DNA of 8,223 bases from Flavobacteriales bacterium (lineage in GTDB: Bacteria; Bacteroidota; Bacteroidia; Flavobacteriales_F; PHOS-HE28), in NCBI GenBank assembly GCA_020854015.1, contig JADZGG010000298.1, positions 1-8,223 on the forward strand, read 5' to 3'. Shown piece after piece: positions 4,767-8,223 of the stretch (the stretch's first letter is position 1; the number at the start of each line of letters is the position of its first letter). The translations under genes and the position numbers were made by a program. The notes beneath the pieces were generated by a model, which did no database searches, was not told the DNA's origin, and was given only the letters and a program-made list of their open reading frames with translations.

Positions 4767-7000
4767 GGCAGTCCGTGATGCCGCACGGCCGTTGGAACCG
4801 ATCCACCGATCACCTGTAGGATCGGATCACGATCGTTGCCACCACCGGTATAGCGCACGGCTCCGTCCAGGTTCACGTCTTCCTGGTGGTATCCGAAGGC
4901 CGTGGCCGTTGGAAGCGTGCCTCCGATCCGCTGCAGGATGGGGTCCCTATCGTTGCCTCCACCTGTATACATGATCGTTCCGTCCTGATGAACATCACCT
5001 GGCCACAAACAGGCCATGCCGCCTATGATCTGTCTTGCATTGGTTCCGAAGGTGGGCGTGCCAGATATCTGAAAGGGAACGGTGACGCCCGTGATGCTAT
5101 CGACTTCCAAGGGGTTCGCGGTCATCACTCCCAAGTGGTTCCGGTGACGCACGGCGATGTGATACGGGCCGATCGGTAGGCTGAACTGCGGTGCGTCGAC
5201 CCCTGCTTGGTCCGTGATCACACCATTGCTGTGCAGCAGGCAGGCCTGAGAGGCCAGCACGACGGAGGGGGCGATGGGATCACGCATCTCCAATACTACC
5301 CAGTCGACGACGTCGAAGAATGTGCCGATGGGGTCTAGTGCTGTTGGTGTCGTGGTCTCGCCTCCTCCTGTCACGAACGTGTATCCCAAAGCTGTGTATG
5401 GCTCCAACAAGGGGATCACGTTGGCCTGGAGCAAGCTGGTGTTCATGTCAGTGCCGTTGAAGGGTCCGGCCAGGAAGGCACTTACCTGGATCTGGATGTG
5501 GCGGCCCCGGCAGATGCAATCTTCACCGACTTCATCGCCATATGTGATCGCGTCGCCATCATTGCAAGGAGCAAAAGGATAGTTCTCGGGATCCGCATCA
5601 TCACAATCCGTACTGCTCTGAACGTAACCTGCCGGTGGTACACAGATCGTCAAAGGAGCGTTCGGGTCACCATCACCATCTCCGTCCGCATCAGCATAGT
5701 AGGTCTGCGCTGCCCCGATGTTCTGGTCGGTGTCATCACAATCATTTGCATTGACGGAGGTGCCAATGGGTTGAAGGCAGGCCAGTACGGGAACCGACGG
5801 CGTGCCGAGACCATCACCATCCGCATCGACATACCATGTCTGCTGTGTACAATTGAATAAGCGCGCTACCGAACTCATAGGTTGCCCATCAAAAGAGGAG
5901 AAGGACCCAGCGGCCAATACGTTCCCGTTCGACTGATCCACCATACAGTTAATGGCATTGTCTGCCCCGGAACCAGGGTCAAAGCTCGCGTCCAACGCGC
6001 CGGTCGGTTCTAGTCGGCAGATCTTTCCAGCAGCGGAAGCGTCCCATGAGTTGAATCCCCCTGCACACAGCAACCGCCCGTCAGGTTGTGTAAGAATGTC
6101 GAGCACAATGGCGTTAGGTCCGCTACCGATATTGAACGTTGGGTCGATGGAACCGGTTGACGAGATCCTGATCATCTTGGGCACCACATTGCCCTGGTAA
6201 GTTGTGAACCCTCCACCGATGTAGAAGCCACCGTTCGCTGTAGGCTCCAGAACCGCAGGGATCTGGTCACATCCGCTACCTGGATCGAATCCCGCATCAA
6301 GGAGACCATCCGGCATAAGGACGCAAAGCCCAGCTCTCGAGGTGCCATCATACGAGGTGAATGTTCCGGCCACCGCTATCCTATCGTTGGTCAGAACGGT
6401 CACCTTTTGCACGAATCCAGTGAACCCGGACCCCGTCGTGAAGGATACATCCGGACTTCCATCGGTGTTCAGCTGGCAGACCTTAAGCTGAAGCGGCGAA
6501 ATGATACCCATTCCCCCACAGATCACGATCCGCCCGTCACTTTTCAGCGCGATGCCATTGATGGAGACAAGTCCGAATTGTGGAGGTACGAATCCCGTGT
6601 CTCGGGTTCCATCGGCATTCAAGCGGACCAACCTCCCGGTCAACGGGGTGCCATCGAATTGGGTGAATGTTCCACAGGCGAGCAACTTGCCATCCGATTG
6701 GACTTCGAGGTCCAGCAAAGTGCCATTGAAACCGGAGCCCGTGTGGAATGTGGTGTCCACCGTACCGTCCGGAAGCAACCGAACGATATGACCCACGGGA
6801 ACTCCATCGAAAGTGGTGAAGGCACCGCCTAGGACGATCCGCCCATCGGGTTGCACCGCGATCACCCCAACCGTTCCGTTGGCCCCGGAACCAGGGTTGA
6901 AGGAGGGGTCCAAGGAACCCGGTTGTGCGTACGCGGTCAGAAATAGGGAACACAGGAGCAGAGACGACAGCCATCGGCGTGCCGGGGTCCAATTGTTCAT
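4763..7000 (-). CDS. Secreted delta-60 repeat (DUF5122) propeller protein with MopE-like metal loops and dockerin-like C-terminus
   Basis: The product is 745 residues. Residues 1-25 are a signal peptide (basic ARRW, then LSSLLLCSLFLTAYA before QP). Residues about 28-383 hold seven delta-60 repeats, enough for a seven-bladed propeller. Residues 388-470 hold two MopE-type repeats (WYVDADGDGLG; YYADADGDGDG; each followed by NDCDD or TDCDD), likely calcium or metal binding. 'PCNDGDAITYGDEVGEDCIC' (478-497) is a linker seen in similar Bacteroidota proteins. Residues about 501-660 form a module with VDWVVLEMRD and 'HIAVRHRNHLGVMT', then two dockerin-like repeats to the end. I recognise these modules but know no biochemical function; a surface or secreted role is inferred. 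ATG 7000 was chosen because it sits directly before the signal peptide; the frame runs on upstream to 7267, but that would bury the signal peptide and overlap the divergent peptidase gene. No classic type IX sorting domain is seen. Confidence 0.92.
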   Translation of the reverse strand: MNNWTPARRWLSSLLLCSLFLTAYAQPGSLDPSFNPGSGANGTVGVIAVQPDGRIVLGGAFTTFDGVPVGHIVRLLPDGTVDTTFHTGSGFNGTLLDLEVQSDGKLLACGTFTQFDGTPLTGRLVRLNADGTRDTGFVPPQFGLVSINGIALKSDGRIVICGGMGIISPLQLKVCQLNTDGSPDVSFTTGSGFTGFVQKVTVLTNDRIAVAGTFTSYDGTSRAGLCVLMPDGLLDAGFDPGSGCDQIPAVLEPTANGGFYIGGGFTTYQGNVVPKMIRISSTGSIDPTFNIGSGPNAIVLDILTQPDGRLLCAGGFNSWDASAAGKICRLEPTGALDASFDPGSGADNAINCMVDQSNGNVLAAGSFSSFDGQPMSSVARLFNCTQQTWYVDADGDGLGTPSVPVLACLQPIGTSVNANDCDDTDQNIGAAQTYYADADGDGDGDPNAPLTICVPPAGYVQSSTDCDDADPENYPFAPCNDGDAITYGDEVGEDCICRGRHIQIQVSAFLAGPFNGTDMNTSLLQANVIPLLEPYTALGYTFVTGGGETTTPTALDPIGTFFDVVDWVVLEMRDPIAPSVVLASQACLLHSNGVITDQAGVDAPQFSLPIGPYHIAVRHRNHLGVMTANPLEVDSITGVTVPFQISGTPTFGTNARQIIGGMACLWPGDVHQDGTIMYTGGGNDRDPILQRIGGTLPTATAFGYHQEDVNLDGAVRYTGGGNDRDPILQVIGGSVPTAVRHHGLP
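4766..5005 (-). repeat. Two 39-residue dockerin-like repeats at the C-terminus of the delta-60 protein
   Basis: Residues 666-745 contain a tandem duplication with 39-residue (117-base) spacing. The first copy has GDVHQDGTIMYTGG then GNDRDPILQRIGG; the second has EDVNLDGAVRYTGG then GNDRDPILQVIGG. The D.(N/H).DG loop followed by NDRD resembles the calcium-binding loops of dockerin or EF-hand repeats. The core YTGGGNDRDPILQ is identical in both copies, while the surrounding DNA has diverged at synonymous positions. Confidence 0.85.
5591..5839 (-). repeat. MopE-type acidic metal-binding repeats
   Basis: Residues 388-470 of the delta-60 protein contain two units about 45 residues apart. Each begins with (W/Y)Y.DADGDG.G, has one internal cysteine (ACLQP; ICVPP) and ends in NDCDDTD or TDCDDAD. 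This matches the 'putative metal-binding' repeat named after MopE, and also resembles thrombospondin type 3 calcium loops. The unit likely binds calcium and stiffens the linker between the propeller and the C-terminal module. Confidence 0.85.
5852..6919 (-). repeat. Seven delta-60 (DUF5122) repeats forming a predicted beta-propeller
   Basis: Residues about 28-383 are built of seven units starting near 'SLDPSFNPGSG', 'TVDTTFHTGSG', 'TRDTGFVPPQF', 'SPDVSFTTGSG', 'LLDAGFDPGSG', 'SIDPTFNIGSG' and 'ALDASFDPGSG'. Most units also carry a central '(P/S)DGR(I/L)' turn, a 'GG.F..(F/Y)(D/Q)G' strand and an 'R(L/I)...G' strand leading to the next unit. The third unit is the most divergent (GGMGIISPLQ in place of the GTFTTFDG-like strand). 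Confidence 0.88.
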
Positions 7001-7215
7001 GGTCGATCCGTTGAGTAGTTCTAAACTAAAAGATCCCATTGACAATACTGCATGACCGGCCCTTTCATATTCCCTCATTTCGGCGTAATTGGTTAAAGAT
7101 GACCGCTCGACCTGGAAGTAGAGGACCGGGGGTAGCCATAGTGTAGTGGCTCGTGGATGCCTCGGAAGCGCTCGGGTGGCTCCGCATACTACCTTTCGGA
7201 CCTTCGAACATCCCC
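7001..7215. promoter_or_regulatory. Divergent intergenic region between the delta-60 protein gene and the S46 peptidase gene
   Basis: These 215 bases must hold promoters for both flanking genes; the part from about 7020 to 7100 is visibly richer in A and T than the coding DNA. On the minus strand TAGTTTAG (7021-7028) is one base off the Bacteroidota -7 consensus TAnnTTTG and lies 20 bases before the delta-60 start, but the nearest upstream TTG is only 14 bases away, too close. On the plus strand TACCTTTC (7190-7197) is one base off, with no TTG at the expected distance. Neither is convincing. I see no RNA gene or terminator here. Confidence 0.4.
7008..7019 (-). repeat. Copy 2 of the 12-base element, in the leader of the delta-60 protein gene
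   Basis: ACTACTCAACGG on the minus strand ends 7 bases before ATG 7000. It is identical to the element at 3796-3807 at the 5' end of the other minus-strand secreted protein gene. It has no Shine-Dalgarno character. It may be a shared leader sequence or coincidence. Confidence 0.45.
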
Positions 7216-8223
7216 ATGCTCCGTCCGCTCCGCATCGCCGTTCTGGTCGCTTTTGCAACGCCTTCAATTGCAGTCATTGCCACCGAAGGCATGTGGCTGC
7301 CGACCTTGTTGGGTAGCATCGAGAGCGATATGCAGACCATGGGTATGCACATCACCGCCGATGATATCTACGCTGTGAACCACACCAGCATCAAGGATGC
7401 GATCGTGCTCTTCGGTGGTGGTTGTACGGCCGAAGTGGTGAGCAAGAACGGGCTGATCCTGACCAATCACCACTGCGGTTTCGGAGCCATCCAAGAGCAT
7501 AGTTCGCTGGAGCATGATTACCTGAAGAATGGTTTCTGGGCAGCTGATCACGCGGCTGAGCTTCGCAACAATGGACTTACGGCCACCTTCATCATCCGCA
7601 TGGAGGATGTCACCGAACGCGTACTGGCCGGACTCCCGAACGGGTTGACCGAAGTGCAACGCCGCGAAGCCTTCGCCAAGCTCGCTGACGGTATCATCAA
7701 GGAGGCCGTGGAAGGCTCGCACTTCACCGCCGTTGTGCGTCCGTTCAACTACGGCAACAGCTACTACCTTATCGTCTCTGAGACCTTCCGTGATGTGAGG
7801 CTGGTGGGGGCTCCCCCCGGATCCATCGGCAACTTCGGCGGTGATACTGACAATTGGATGTGGCCTCGTCATACCGGCGATTTCAGCGTCTTCCGGATCT
7901 ATGCCGGTACCGACAACAAGCCTGCGGATTTCGCGCTCACGAACGCACCCTTCACACCCCGACACAGTCTACCTGTGAGCATGAATGGCGTGAAGGAAGG
8001 TGACTTCGACATGGTGTTCGGTTTCCCGGGCAGCACTCAACGCTATCTGACCAGTTATGCGGTGGAGTACGTCACGAATACCGGCGATCCACTGAAGATC
8101 CAAATGCGTCGCGCCAGCCTGGCCATCATCGATCAGGCCATGCTCGCAAGTGACCGTACACGCATCCAATATGCCGACAAGCAGAAGAGCATCAGCAATG
8201 CCTATAAGAAGTGGATCGGCGAG
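7216..8223 (+). CDS. S46 family dipeptidyl peptidase (DPP7/DPP11 type), N-terminal 336 residues, 3' end outside window
   Basis: S46 peptidases are periplasmic serine exopeptidases that release dipeptides from the N-termini of peptides. Residues 1-22 are a short signal peptide (LRPLRIAVLVAFATPSIAVIA) leading directly into TEGMWLP, the typical mature start. Further hallmarks are 'IYAVNHTSIKDAIVLFGGGC' (51-70), 'LILTNHHCGFG' with the catalytic histidine (H86, beside C87), 'LEHDYLKNGFWA' and 'NFGGDTDNWMWPRHTGDFS' (206-224), whose D222 is the likely catalytic aspartate by position relative to characterised S46 enzymes. The catalytic serine (in a GNSGSP-like motif near residue 650 in relatives) and the residue setting S1 specificity (DPP7 versus DPP11) lie beyond the right edge, so the substrate class cannot be assigned. 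ATG 7216 is chosen because it gives the signal peptide directly; no other in-frame start is near. Confidence 0.95.
   Translation, partial: MLRPLRIAVLVAFATPSIAVIATEGMWLPTLLGSIESDMQTMGMHITADDIYAVNHTSIKDAIVLFGGGCTAEVVSKNGLILTNHHCGFGAIQEHSSLEHDYLKNGFWAADHAAELRNNGLTATFIIRMEDVTERVLAGLPNGLTEVQRREAFAKLADGIIKEAVEGSHFTAVVRPFNYGNSYYLIVSETFRDVRLVGAPPGSIGNFGGDTDNWMWPRHTGDFSVFRIYAGTDNKPADFALTNAPFTPRHSLPVSMNGVKEGDFDMVFGFPGSTQRYLTSYAVEYVTNTGDPLKIQMRRASLAIIDQAMLASDRTRIQYADKQKSISNAYKKWIGE

Noticed and set aside
4798..4825. Inverted repeat CCGATCC / GGATCGG about 32 bases after the small membrane protein's stop, considered as a terminator
   Set aside because: The stem has only seven pairs with a 14-base loop, no T run follows, and it lies inside the dockerin-like coding repeats.
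5640..5840. Short CATCACCATC-rich repeats on the plus strand as a DNA tandem repeat or CRISPR-like array
   Set aside because: They are the codon-level echo of the acidic DADGDG motifs of the MopE-like repeats; there are no regular repeats and spacers.
7046..7080. TTGACA-like sequence with a downstream TTCATAT as a sigma-70 promoter for the peptidase
   Set aside because: Bacteroidota primary promoters do not follow the E. coli pattern, and it would leave an unusually long leader; not supported without start-site data.
7001..7267. N-terminal extension of the delta-60 protein frame up to ATG 7267
   Set aside because: It would put 89 basic, non-family residues before an obvious signal peptide and overlap the start of the divergent S46 peptidase gene.
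7264..7965. Minus-strand open frame of 233 codons opposite the peptidase gene
   Set aside because: It is a shadow of the S46 coding sequence, whose plus-strand frame carries the conserved catalytic motifs.

Overview
This window looks like a piece of a GC-rich Bacteroidota chromosome, probably of the Flavobacteriales or a relative. The inference rests on protein content: HYR repeats and Ig-like modules, delta-60 (DUF5122) propeller repeats, MopE-type metal-binding repeats, a C-terminal module containing VDWVVLEMRD and VRHRNHLGVMT, and an S46 dipeptidyl peptidase. No clear Shine-Dalgarno sequence precedes any start, which also fits that phylum. Nothing points to plasmid, phage or insertion-sequence DNA.

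Layout from left to right. Positions 1-3813 (minus strand) hold the 5' 1271 codons of one giant secreted protein whose 3' end lies beyond the left edge. It has a signal peptide, an SBBP-like beta-propeller, a discoidin-like region, two Ig-like modules and a series of HYR domains. The fourth HYR domain is split by an inserted C-type lectin-like domain that keeps the calcium and sugar-binding motifs. Divergent from it across about 150 bp, at 3967-4766 (plus), is a two-gene unit: an ECF-type sigma factor overlapping by ATGA a small single-pass membrane protein. Convergent with that unit at 4763-7000 (minus) is a second complete secreted protein of 745 residues: a seven-repeat delta-60 propeller, MopE-like calcium or metal loops, a conserved C-terminal module and two dockerin-like repeats. 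The two convergent stop codons share the palindrome CTAG. After a 215-bp divergent intergenic region, 7216 to the right edge (plus) carries the N-terminal 336 residues of an S46 family dipeptidyl peptidase.

The proteins fit an envelope or surface theme: a large multidomain putative adhesin, a second secreted repeat protein, a periplasmic peptidase, and a sigma factor with a membrane partner that could control surface genes. That regulatory link is inferred from gene order only. The most notable observations are the lectin domain nested inside a HYR domain, the sigma factor paired with a Cys-free mini membrane protein in place of a classical anti-sigma factor, a G9 run inside the adhesin gene, and an identical 12-base element at the 5' ends of both minus-strand secreted-protein genes.
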